A stretch of DNA of 64,000 nucleotides, from NCBI GenBank assembly GCA_023458755.1, contig JAEWYE010000051.1, positions 45,253-109,252 of the forward strand, read 5' to 3'. A model generated the notes under the pieces. That model did not search any database. It saw only the letters and a program-made list of their open reading frames with translations, and had not been told where the DNA came from. This document shows, piece after piece, positions 7,841-16,173 of the stretch. The position numbers and the translations under genes are program-made. Source of the stretch: Bacillota bacterium (GTDB lineage Bacteria; Bacillota; Clostridia; Oscillospirales; Acutalibacteraceae). The stretch's first letter is position 1; the number at the start of each line of letters is the position of its first letter.

Positions 7841-7868
7841 ATTATAGCACAAGAGCCGAAGATTGCAA
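7841..7868 (-). promoter_or_regulatory. Sigma-A promoter of the leader-corA transcript
   Basis: TTGCAA (7868-7863), 16 bp, TATAAT (7846-7841). It places the transcript start about 65 bases before the leader GTG. Confidence 0.75.
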
Positions 7869-7976
7869 GAGCATGCGCGGTATTTAAAGAAATATTTGTA
7901 GCAATCGAGCGGATATGGGTGCTTTTCGCGTGTTTTTGCCCGAATTTCGGCTTTTCTGGATTTATGCGCACAGAAA

Positions 7977-8002
7977 AAGGCGAACGCTTTCACGTCCGCC
8001 TT
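7977..8002 (-). terminator. Terminator downstream of ftsZ
   Basis: On the minus strand AAGGCGGACG and CGTTCGCCTT form a stem with one mismatch, followed by TTTTCTG. It closes the dcw cluster. Confidence 0.8.
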
Positions 8003-8051
8003 ATGGTTGATGCTCGAGTTTCCGCTTGATTTTATTGAATCATTCGCTGGA

Positions 8052-9194
8052 TTATTTACGGTTAAAAATTGACATAATGTCAATAAAGGTATCGTCGTCA
8101 TCCACACCGGTATTCTTGGTGTGATCTTCCGCTGCAGGAGAAGCAGAAGGTGACTGCGAAACGGTGGCTTTATGGGGATCCTGCGGCTTGCCGGATACGG
8201 CAGACGGTGAAGCGGAAGTGTTGACCGGCAAACCGTCATGTGTCGCAAAGCCGGTTGCGATGACCGTAACACTCATTTCGTCGTCCATATTCTCATCAAA
8301 CGCGGCACCCCAAATAATATTGGCATCTTCATGTGCCTGCTTGGAAATCATCTCAGAAGCTGTTTCAATTTCATCCAAACCGATATCCGGAGAAGAAGTA
8401 ATATTGATAATAACGCCCTTTGCGCCGTTGATAGAGGTTTCAAGCAGTGGGCTGGAAATTGCCATGTTGGCGGCCTGTTCCGCTTTGTCCTTGCCGGAAG
8501 CATGTCCAACGCCCATATGTGCATAGCCGGCATCCTTCATAACAGCGGTCACGTCCGCAAAGTCGAGGTTGACAAGACCGGGCAGTTTAATCAGGTCGGA
8601 AATACTCTGTACGCCCTGGCGCAGAACGTCATCCGCTACCGTAAACGCATTAATTAAGGTAATACGCTGTTCACTGACAAGCTTTAAACGTTCATTTGGG
8701 ATGACAACGAGAGAATCCACGTGCTCACGCAGCGCGGCTATGCCTCCCTCTGCCTGTTCCATGCGGCGTCTGCCTTCAAAGGAAAACGGCTTGGTCACAA
8801 TACCGATGGTCAGAATGCCCATATCTCGCGCCACTTCCGCCACAATCGGTGCGGCGCCGGTGCCTGTGCCGCCGCCCATACCGGCAGTGATAAACACCAT
8901 ATCGCTTCCGCGCAAAGCTGCCGCAATCGCTTCACGGCTTTCGTCAGCAGCCTTCTGCCCCATTTCCGGTTTGGAACCTGCACCCTTTCCGTGCGTAATC
9001 TTTTCACCGATTTGTATTTTCTGAGTGGCTTTTGAACGATAAAGTGCCTGCTTGTCCGTATTCACGGAAATAAACTCAACGCCCTTTACCCCCATAGTAA
9101 CCATACGGTCAATCGCATTTCCGCCGCCGCCGCCAACTCCGATTACTTTTATCTGCACAATGTTATCAAAGTCGTTATCAATCTCGAAAGGCAT
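8052..9194 (-). CDS. ftsZ: Cell division protein FtsZ
   Basis: 380-residue tubulin-like GTPase that polymerises into the Z ring. The N-terminal GTP-binding domain has GVGGGGGNAI and the signature loop GGGTGTGAAP. The T7 synergy loop (NLDFADV) supplies the catalytic Asp. A Ser/Pro-rich linker follows the core, and the C-terminal peptide DDTFIDIMSIFNRK fits the anchor motif for partners. ATG 9194 is chosen because AAGGGGG lies 9 nt upstream; ATG 9203 abuts it. ftsA, commonly just upstream, is missing. Last gene of the dcw cluster, with a likely promoter of its own in the 222-bp gap after ftsQ. Confidence 0.98.
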   Translation of the reverse strand: MPFEIDNDFDNIVQIKVIGVGGGGGNAIDRMVTMGVKGVEFISVNTDKQALYRSKATQKIQIGEKITHGKGAGSKPEMGQKAADESREAIAAALRGSDMVFITAGMGGGTGTGAAPIVAEVARDMGILTIGIVTKPFSFEGRRRMEQAEGGIAALREHVDSLVVIPNERLKLVSEQRITLINAFTVADDVLRQGVQSISDLIKLPGLVNLDFADVTAVMKDAGYAHMGVGHASGKDKAEQAANMAISSPLLETSINGAKGVIINITSSPDIGLDEIETASEMISKQAHEDANIIWGAAFDENMDDEMSVTVIATGFATHDGLPVNTSASPSAVSGKPQDPHKATVSQSPSASPAAEDHTKNTGVDDDDTFIDIMSIFNRK

Positions 9195-9267
9195 GTGCTG
9201 CATCCCCCTTGTTTTTTATCTTATTTTAACTTTACTATATTATTTAATCAAAAATAACTATAATAAT

Positions 9268-9296
9268 AATTTATCACTTTTGCGAAACAATTTCAA
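9268..9296 (-). promoter_or_regulatory. Candidate promoter of ftsZ
   Basis: TTGAAA (9296-9291), 17 bp, TAAATT (9273-9268), in the AT-rich ftsQ-ftsZ gap. Confidence 0.5.
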
Positions 9297-9416
9297 TTAG
9301 TTTTTGTCTATTAATCCAACATTCTTCACTTTGGTGCATTTGTACCGAATTCTTTTCTTATATTTTTATCAATCTGTCATGTTCTTTTCCGCTAAACCGC
9401 AAAGGTTTGTCATTTT

Positions 9417-10478
9417 TTATTGTTTCACGCCGGATGACGCAGCGGAAGAAACAGATTTTTTACTGGTTACAGAGCTTGAAGCTGCTGTTCCACCTGCAGA
9501 TACCGCAGTGGAAGCCACCGTACTGCTCGCTCTGGATGAAGAAGATGTTGTCCTACTGCTTGTACCGGATGATGAGGAAGACCCCACACTGCCGGCTCCG
9601 GACGAAGAAGCGCTGCTGGATATCGTTTCATCCGGATCAAAATAAACTTTATTGTCTTGCTCGGCAACGGAAAGGTTCAGTATACCCTTTTCGTTGTCCG
9701 CGATTTTTTTCGAATCAAAAATACTCTTTGCAAAACGGATTTTATAATCAATACCGGAAGCCAGTCCCAAATTCATTGTGATTCGCTTATCATATTCCAC
9801 TAAAATGCGGTAGGTATTGCTGATGTCGATTTTTGTTATCTTGTCCAGCTTATTTTTTTCAAGCACCGACACCAGTTCTTCATAAATCGCTTTTGTCGCT
9901 TCATTCTTACAGACAATTTTCCCTCCAAGCGGTGCGGAGGAAAGCTCCAGACCAATCACCGCCGGGCAGTTATTCGGCAGTGTATTCACCTGCTCCAGCA
10001 CCTTACCTTCGGAACTGACCAGTACATACCCGCCGTTATAAGCAACCGCGCCGGATATTTCAGCGCTATGCACCGTTATGGATATTTTCGCGGGCAGTAC
10101 GCGCGACACGGTGACAGTGCCGATATACGGCAGCTTTTTCTCAACTGCCGCGCCTGCCTGCGAAGTATTGGTCAAAAACAGATTTGTTCCTTTTTCAATT
10201 CCGCTGGCATTTATGATTTCCTGTGCCGAGTAGCGGGTAGAACCCGATACTTCAATGGTATCAATTTTAAACAGAACCGTAAGCGAAAGAGCAACCGCCG
10301 CCGCAATTACCATGAGAAACACAAAGGCATAAAACATCATTAGCCTTCGGCGCCTTTTTTTTGCCCTGTCCCTGGCACCGGACATTTGCCGTCGGGGCGG
10401 TTGTTCCGGATGAGCCTGCGTGAGCGTGCGCTCCGCGGGTTCTCTTGTACTGCCTCTGTTGTGTGTTTGTGTCGTCAT
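9417..10478 (-). CDS. ftsQ: Cell division protein FtsQ/DivIB with a serine-rich tail
   Basis: 353-residue bitopic division protein. The cytoplasmic N-terminus is basic (RAKKRRRR), then comes one transmembrane helix (about residues 48-70) and a POTRA domain beginning FKIDTIEVSGSTRYS, followed by the FtsQ beta domain (VLEQVNTLPNNCPAVIGLE). DivIB/FtsQ stabilises the FtsL-FtsW-PBP divisome complex outside the membrane. The last 65 or so residues are almost only Ser, Thr, Ala, Gly and Val. ATG 10478 has GGAGG 5 nt upstream; the ORF's first ATG lies before that site and is unlikely to be used. Confidence 0.9.
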   Translation of the reverse strand: MTTQTHNRGSTREPAERTLTQAHPEQPPRRQMSGARDRAKKRRRRLMMFYAFVFLMVIAAAVALSLTVLFKIDTIEVSGSTRYSAQEIINASGIEKGTNLFLTNTSQAGAAVEKKLPYIGTVTVSRVLPAKISITVHSAEISGAVAYNGGYVLVSSEGKVLEQVNTLPNNCPAVIGLELSSAPLGGKIVCKNEATKAIYEELVSVLEKNKLDKITKIDISNTYRILVEYDKRITMNLGLASGIDYKIRFAKSIFDSKKIADNEKGILNLSVAEQDNKVYFDPDETISSSASSSGAGSVGSSSSSGTSSRTTSSSSRASSTVASTAVSAGGTAASSSVTSKKSVSSAASSGVKQ

Positions 10479-10529
10479 TTTAACCTCCGGTTGCAAGTTC
10501 CTTTTTCTATGTGAACATGCTGCAGCATT

Positions 10530-11783
10530 TTAAACTCTTTTAACAACAGCGCCGATTGACAGCAAACTGTTTTCTATGGTTTCATATCCGCGGTCAAGAT
10601 GCTTCAGCCCGCTTATCTGCGTGATTCCCTCTGCGGCAAGGCCTGCCACTACAAGTGCCGCCGCGCCGCGCAGATCAGCCGCCTCTACCGGTGCTCCGGA
10701 AAGCCGCCGCACCCCTTCAACCACCGCCACACGGCCCTCCACTTTAATATTGGCGCCGAGCCGTAAAAGTTCCCCGACATGTTTAAAGCGGCTTTCAAAA
10801 ATGTTCTCAACAAACACGCTTGTGCCGTTTGCAAGGGTGGTCATCGCCATTACCGGTGCCTGCGCATCCGTCGGAAAGCCGGGATACGGCATAGTACGAA
10901 TACTCTTGATACGGTTCAGGCGCTTGGGAGCCGCAATTTCAAGCTGGCTTTCTGCCAGTTTCAACTGACAGCCGGACTCCTCAAACGCGGGGAAAACCGG
11001 TTCCAAATGCTGCGGATTTATATTGCTGATCAATAGCGTACTACCGGTTGCGGCTGCCATTGTCATAAAGGTGGTTGCCGCGATTCGGTCCGGAATCACA
11101 TTGTGTTCACAGCCCGAAAGTTTGTTTACCCCTTCGATCACAATAGTGCTTTGCCCCGCACCCGAAATTTTCGCCCCGCATTCATTCAAAAAATTTGCCA
11201 AATCACAAATTTCCGGTTCGCACGCGGCATTGGTAATCACAGTGGTTCCTTTTGCGCAGGAAGCCGCAATCATGACATTTTCGGTTGCGCCCACGCTCGG
11301 GAAAGAAAACCCGATATTTGCCCCGTTCAGGCGGCCATTGGTTTTGCAGTCAAGGCAGCCGTGGTCTTCCGCAATGACAACTCCCATTTTTCGAAGCGCC
11401 GAAAGGTGCAGGTCAATGGGGCGCGGCCCAATTTCACAGCCTCCCGGAAACGAAAGCTTTGCGAAACCGGTGCGCGTGACGATTGCGCCTAAGAACACAA
11501 TGGAAGAGCGCATTTCGCGCATTAAGTAATCAGGGATATCGCTGTTGCAGATATTGGATGAATCAATCAAAAGGTCGCTGCCGGAACGCGATGTTTTGCA
11601 GCCGAGATATTCCAAAATGTCCACCGCTGTATCCACATCCGACAGAACCGGACAGTTATGTAACACACAATCTGTGCTACAGAGCATGGCAGCCGCAAGC
11701 AAGGGCAGTGTGCTGTTTTTGGCTCCGTGAATAAATACTTCTCCCTGCAGTTTGCTTGGGCCCTCTATAATAAGCTTTGCCAA
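10530..11783 (-). CDS. murA: UDP-N-acetylglucosamine 1-carboxyvinyltransferase MurA
   Basis: 417 residues. Transfers enolpyruvate from PEP to UDP-GlcNAc, the first committed step of peptidoglycan synthesis. The N-terminus matches the family (IEGPSKLQGEVFIHGAKNS), and the catalytic cysteine is present in PGGCEIGPRP (C116), so fosfomycin sensitivity is expected. Two inverse alpha/beta barrel domains are full length. The start is uncertain: the ATG at 11801 lies on the ribosome site. TTG 11783 gives MAKLIIEG with 9 nt to AAAGGG and fits the family; TTG 11789 is an alternative. Lies between murG and ftsQ in the dcw cluster. Confidence 0.96.
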   Translation of the reverse strand: MAKLIIEGPSKLQGEVFIHGAKNSTLPLLAAAMLCSTDCVLHNCPVLSDVDTAVDILEYLGCKTSRSGSDLLIDSSNICNSDIPDYLMREMRSSIVFLGAIVTRTGFAKLSFPGGCEIGPRPIDLHLSALRKMGVVIAEDHGCLDCKTNGRLNGANIGFSFPSVGATENVMIAASCAKGTTVITNAACEPEICDLANFLNECGAKISGAGQSTIVIEGVNKLSGCEHNVIPDRIAATTFMTMAAATGSTLLISNINPQHLEPVFPAFEESGCQLKLAESQLEIAAPKRLNRIKSIRTMPYPGFPTDAQAPVMAMTTLANGTSVFVENIFESRFKHVGELLRLGANIKVEGRVAVVEGVRRLSGAPVEAADLRGAAALVVAGLAAEGITQISGLKHLDRGYETIENSLLSIGAVVKRV

Positions 11784-11892
11784 CGTCAAACACCCTTTCA
11801 CACATAATAAAAAGCATGGTTGCTTTCTATACTATGCGAAAATAGGCAGCATGTGCGTCAGGCAGCGCAATAAGAGATAAAAGAATAATAAA

Positions 11893-13020
11893 TTAAATTT
11901 TTCGGTATTCCTTCAAGACTTCTTTTATTTGCTTATAAATGCGCTCATTGGCATCCACAATGGCCATTTTACGAGCGTTTTTACCATACTCCGCTGCACC
12001 CGGTGTTGCAAAGATTTGTTCCACCGCTTGGCAGAGTGCCTCGCCGGTCAGGTCTTTTTCCTCCAGTATTTTGGCGGCATTGCGGTTAACCAGCGCCATT
12101 GCGTTGTGATATTGGTGGTTTTCCGCCACGTTTGGCGAAGGAATTAGAATGGACGCTTTGCCCTGCACCTGCAGCTCACTCAGCGTGATGGCGCCTGCAC
12201 GGCAGATTACCAAATCGGCCGCCGCCAGACATTCCGGCATATTGTTGATATATTCTTTTAGAGTAACATTGGAGTACTTGCTCAAATCCAGACCTTTTTC
12301 CTTCAAAAGCTCCGGCAGCCATTTTCCATACTGTCCGTAGCCGTGAATGTGCTGATATTTTCCGCTTTTCTCACTGCTTACCAGTAAATCGGCTACCGCC
12401 TCGTTTATGGTGCGTGCACCGAGACTTCCGCCGAAAGACAGAATAAGCGGACGGGAATCCAGTCCCAGAGAGCGCCGGGATTGTTCTCGGTCTGCACGGA
12501 TAACCTCCTGCCGCACCGGATTGCCGGTAAGCACACAGCGCGCGTTCGGATCCAAATGATTTTTTGCGTCGGCAACAGCCAGCAGAACACGGTCCGCACG
12601 TTTTGCAAGCATTTTATTCGTAACACCGGGATACGCATTCTGTTCATGGATCACGGCGGGAATTTTCATTTTGATTGCTTCACGTATGACCGGGCCGCTC
12701 ACATAGCCGCCTGTTCCCACGCAGATGTCCGGCTGAAACGCCTTAATAATTTTGCGTGCCTCTATGCTGGATGAAAAAAGATGAGCCGCGGTTTTTACAT
12801 TCCGTTTCATATTTCCCCAATTCAGTTTACGCTGAAAGCCGGAAATCGTAATGCTTTTAAAGTCAAACCCGGCGTTTGGAACCAAACGCTCCTCCATGCC
12901 GTCTTTCGCGCCGACATAAAGAATTTGCGTTTCGGGTTCCAGCTCCCGGATATATCCGGCAATTGCAAGTGCGGGATTGATGTGTCCGGCCGTACCGCCG
13001 CCCGCAAATAAGATTCTCAT
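11893..13020 (-). CDS. murG: UDP-GlcNAc--lipid I GlcNAc transferase MurG
   Basis: 375-residue GT-B glycosyltransferase on the inner membrane face that converts lipid I to lipid II. The N-terminal G loop FAGGGTAGHINPALA, the second G loop SFGGSLGARTINEAV and the C-terminal donor-site segment RAGAITLSEL with PNVAENHQ are all present. ATG 13020 has GGAGG 6 nt upstream; ORF codons above it are not needed. Directly downstream of ftsW, in the usual order. Confidence 0.97.
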   Translation of the reverse strand: MRILFAGGGTAGHINPALAIAGYIRELEPETQILYVGAKDGMEERLVPNAGFDFKSITISGFQRKLNWGNMKRNVKTAAHLFSSSIEARKIIKAFQPDICVGTGGYVSGPVIREAIKMKIPAVIHEQNAYPGVTNKMLAKRADRVLLAVADAKNHLDPNARCVLTGNPVRQEVIRADREQSRRSLGLDSRPLILSFGGSLGARTINEAVADLLVSSEKSGKYQHIHGYGQYGKWLPELLKEKGLDLSKYSNVTLKEYINNMPECLAAADLVICRAGAITLSELQVQGKASILIPSPNVAENHQYHNAMALVNRNAAKILEEKDLTGEALCQAVEQIFATPGAAEYGKNARKMAIVDANERIYKQIKEVLKEYRKI

Positions 13021-13056
13021 AAAAAGCCTCCAATATATGTATGCAGACATCGTCTG

Positions 13057-14310
13057 CTAAGTTTTCTCAATCGCCGACGTTCGTGAAATGGAAAGCACAA
13101 TTCCCATTTGCGCCAGCAGAACCACCAGCGACGAGCCGCCGTAGCTGAAAAACGGCAGACCGATGCCGGTGTTTGGGATGGTATTGGTAACAACGGCGAT
13201 ATTGAGCACAACCTGCAGACCAATCTGCATAGACAAGCCAATACCGAACAGCATGCCAAATTTATCTTTCGCCTTTAAAGAAATGGTTATTCCGCGCCAC
13301 ACAAGAAGGGCAAACAGAATAATGATAATTAAAGCACCGATAAAGCCAAGCTCTTCGCACACGATCGCAAAAATAAAATCATTCTGCGGTTCGGGCAGGT
13401 ACATGTATTTTTGACGTGACTGTCCAAGTCCAAGGCCCAGCAGACCGCCGGAACCGATTGCGTAAAGCGACTGCCTTGTCTGCCAGGTATCTGCCATTAG
13501 GTTCGGATTGGTGGTAAACGGGTCGAGCCACGCGACCAGACGGTCGTTTGCATAGGTGAAATCCTTCGTAAAGATAACCAAATAGGCTACCGCCGCGCCC
13601 ACCGCGGCAAACGCAATACCGAACCAGCGCAGCTGCACGCCGCCAATAAACAGCATGGTGCCTGCAAGCAGTATCATAATGACAGTTGCGGAAATGTGTG
13701 GTTCCAGTACCAGCAGCCCGGCATCCGCTCCCAAAATAAGCAAATATGGCAAGACACCGTACCGGAATGTACCCATACGGTTGAAATTAATGGAAATCAA
13801 ATGGGCAAAAATCAGGATTAGAGCAAATTTTGCAATTTCGGACGGCTGAAAATTAAAAGAACCGATATAAATCCAGCGGTGCACCTGTTGGTGCGCGGGC
13901 AATGCCAAAACCGCCACGAGAAGCAAATAAGAAACCAGCAAAAGAGGAACGGCAAACTTGTGAAAATGGTGATAGTCAAAATAGGAAATTGCAATCATAA
14001 CTGCCACACCGAGTACGGCGAAAAGGGCTTGTTTTTTGATAAAATAATAGCTGTCGCCCTGTAAATAATACGCATTGGCATAGCTTGCCGAAAACATCAT
14101 GACAAGCCCGATGACAAGCAGAATGAGTACCAAAAACAGGAACGGCATATCCAAACCGGAACGCACGGAGAAAACGCGGAACCTTTTTTGTACTCTGCGT
14201 GCAAAGGATTGGTTCGGCTGCTGATTTTCCGCCGCTTTTTGCTGGACGGCACCGCCATAAGGAGGCCGATTCAGGCGAGTGTTCCCACCCGCACTGCTGC
14301 TGTTATTCAC
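13057..14310 (-). CDS. ftsW: SEDS-family peptidoglycan polymerase FtsW
   Basis: 417-residue SEDS glycosyltransferase that polymerises lipid II at the septum with a partner class B PBP. About ten transmembrane helices follow a 55-residue basic cytoplasmic N-terminus. Family marks include FQPSEIAKFALI, the large extracellular loop after the sixth helix (DRLVAWLDPFTTNP) and the C-terminal NTGIGLPFFSYGGSS. GTG 14310 is preferred (AGGGGG at 7 nt); TTG 14313 is just upstream. The septal form is inferred from its dcw position; a RodA-like role cannot be excluded by sequence alone. Confidence 0.95.
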   Translation of the reverse strand: MNNSSSAGGNTRLNRPPYGGAVQQKAAENQQPNQSFARRVQKRFRVFSVRSGLDMPFLFLVLILLVIGLVMMFSASYANAYYLQGDSYYFIKKQALFAVLGVAVMIAISYFDYHHFHKFAVPLLLVSYLLLVAVLALPAHQQVHRWIYIGSFNFQPSEIAKFALILIFAHLISINFNRMGTFRYGVLPYLLILGADAGLLVLEPHISATVIMILLAGTMLFIGGVQLRWFGIAFAAVGAAVAYLVIFTKDFTYANDRLVAWLDPFTTNPNLMADTWQTRQSLYAIGSGGLLGLGLGQSRQKYMYLPEPQNDFIFAIVCEELGFIGALIIIILFALLVWRGITISLKAKDKFGMLFGIGLSMQIGLQVVLNIAVVTNTIPNTGIGLPFFSYGGSSLVVLLAQMGIVLSISRTSAIEKT

Positions 14311-14424
14311 CAAAACACCCCCTAAATGTCATTCCAGCCGAAAAAACTGCGGCATGAATAAATTGATTAAATCACAATTTGTGTGCGAAGTATGTCAACA
14401 TCTGCCGACAATCGCTTATAAAAA

Positions 14425-15450
14425 TCAAATTCCATAGATAACAAGCAGAACGGATGCCACGCCTGTTACGATGGTAATCAAACTGAACACAAAGCAAATT
14501 TTCACTTCGCTCCAACCGCACATCTCAAAATGATGGTGGATCGGAGCCATTTTAAAGATACGTTTTCCGTGAGTTGCTTTAAAATAAAGCACCTGAAGCA
14601 CATCGGACAGAATCTCCATAACATATACAAGCCCTGCCAGCAAGATTAAAATCGGCAGATTGAGCCCGAAGCCCAGCATGCAGACCATGCCGCCTAAAAA
14701 CAGCGAGCCGGTATCGCCCATGAATACTTTTGCCGGATTAAAGTTCCAAATCAGGAATCCCATGCAGCCTCCCGCCAAAGAAATGGCGGCAATGCTAAGA
14801 CCGAAGCTTCCCATCAGCCCCGCGATGAGCATAAAAAACACACCGACAAAAAACGTTACGGATGAATTCAGTCCGTCAACACCATCGGTTAAATTTACGG
14901 CGTTTACCATTCCGACTATGCCGAGCAGTGCAATCATCCAATAAGCGATACCGAGGTTGATCGTACCGACAAACGGAATCAGCGTTGCGGCGGTTGAGGT
15001 CCCGCCTGCCAGATAAACGGAAAGCAGATAGGCCGCCGCCACTAAAAACTGCAAAAAGAGTTTTTGTCTTGCGGTTAAACCCAGATTGCGTTTTCTTACC
15101 GCCTTGATATAATCGTCAAAAAATCCGATTGCACCAAACGCTACGGCCATGGCAAGCCCGCCGAAAATTTTTACCTTCATCAGCAGAGTTTCACCCATTT
15201 GCAGCGAATTGCTGCCGGATGTGACATAGTAAAGAGGCACACATATTAGTATGGCAACAACTATGCCAATTATAAACAGTATTCCGCCCATAATTGGGGT
15301 TCCCTGCTTTTTTTTATGCCACTGCGGTCCTTCTTCCCGGATTGTCTGGCCAAAATTCAGCTTGTGCAGATAAGGAATGAACCAAATGCCAAGCAAAGCT
15401 GTAATCGAAAAAGAAAGCACAGCCGCAACCAAAGTCCAAATACCACTCAT
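14425..15450 (-). CDS. mraY: Phospho-MurNAc-pentapeptide transferase MraY
   Basis: 341-residue integral membrane enzyme that joins phospho-MurNAc-pentapeptide to undecaprenyl phosphate, making lipid I. Ten helices are visible. The catalytic aspartate-rich loop FFDDYIKAV, NLTDGVDGL, FMGDTGSLFLGG and the C-terminal HHHFEMCGW are all present. ATG 15450 is chosen, 8 nt after GGTGG. It sits next to the Mur-ligase-like ORF, where murE/murF would normally precede it. Confidence 0.97.
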   Translation of the reverse strand: MSGIWTLVAAVLSFSITALLGIWFIPYLHKLNFGQTIREEGPQWHKKKQGTPIMGGILFIIGIVVAILICVPLYYVTSGSNSLQMGETLLMKVKIFGGLAMAVAFGAIGFFDDYIKAVRKRNLGLTARQKLFLQFLVAAAYLLSVYLAGGTSTAATLIPFVGTINLGIAYWMIALLGIVGMVNAVNLTDGVDGLNSSVTFFVGVFFMLIAGLMGSFGLSIAAISLAGGCMGFLIWNFNPAKVFMGDTGSLFLGGMVCMLGFGLNLPILILLAGLVYVMEILSDVLQVLYFKATHGKRIFKMAPIHHHFEMCGWSEVKICFVFSLITIVTGVASVLLVIYGI

Positions 15451-15556
15451 GAAAATTTCCACCTTTTTGAATATGTTCTATACTTTGCTTGCCATAACCC
15501 TTTTCAAGGATTATGAAAGCATTATTAATTTTATTATATTATAGTTTTCCATGTTT

Positions 15557-16138
15557 TTAATCCGAATTTTTCATGTTGTTCAAAGCATTGAGTACATCCG
15601 CAAAGGAAATGCCGCAGGATATAGCTGCGGAAGCCGCTATTAACGATGCTTTAACCAAGTCGGGATGTCTTAGGCGAACGCGTCCGATCACGCCGACGCC
15701 GACGATTTCAAATGCCGTTTCCCCGTCTAAGGTATGAATATAGCGGGCGGTAAAGTCTGCGTTGTCGCTGCTGGTGGAATAGGTCAGTATTTTGCATCCG
15801 GTAAAATAATCGGCAGAAGACGGAATATGAGCATCATAATCCATAACGCAGCCGATGAAATCTTTCGCGTGGTTCAGCGCATAGTCGGTAACATGCGCAA
15901 AATCCGCAAGGATCAGCACTGCCGGAACCGTGTTGGCGGGCAGCTTTGTATATTCGGCGGCAGAAGCCACCAAATACTCAATTTTCTGATCGGTACACGC
16001 GGTTTCATCACAATCGGCCGTAACCGAATAACCGCAGTGCTCCAAAATGCTCTGCAGTGTTTTTGCAATTAATCCATCCGATTTTTCACTGACTGCAACC
16101 AGTTTTACCCTGTGATTGCAAAGATTTTGATGCTCCAT
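15557..16138 (-). CDS. Degenerate Mur-ligase-like protein in the murE/murF position
   Basis: 193 residues, no firm assignment. It resembles only the central domain of Mur ligases. The N-terminus VKLVAVSEKSDGLIAKTLQS (residues 11-30) lines up with the ligase P-loop helix, but the GTNGKTT signature is gone. Residues 116-129 (KILTYSTSSDNADF) look like the K-x-x-TYG...ADF strand, and residues 158-188 (H-x4-VKASLIAASAAISCGIS) like the H-N-V-x-N-A-L-A-A segment. The UDP-binding N-terminal domain and the C-terminal domain are missing, so it cannot be a working ligase. It is an intact ORF with GGGAGG upstream (ATG 16138 or TTG 16141), 35 bases after pbp. Probably a pseudoenzyme or remnant kept at its ancestral site. 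Confidence 0.65.
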   Translation of the reverse strand: MEHQNLCNHRVKLVAVSEKSDGLIAKTLQSILEHCGYSVTADCDETACTDQKIEYLVASAAEYTKLPANTVPAVLILADFAHVTDYALNHAKDFIGCVMDYDAHIPSSADYFTGCKILTYSTSSDNADFTARYIHTLDGETAFEIVGVGVIGRVRLRHPDLVKASLIAASAAISCGISFADVLNALNNMKNSD

Positions 16139-16173
16139 CAATCATCATCCTCCCAAAAAGAGTGGAATGTTTT

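Noticed and set aside
7771..7862. M-box (ykoK) Mg2+ riboswitch before corA
   Set aside because: The leader between promoter and leader ORF is only about 65 nt and lacks the large conserved M-box core.
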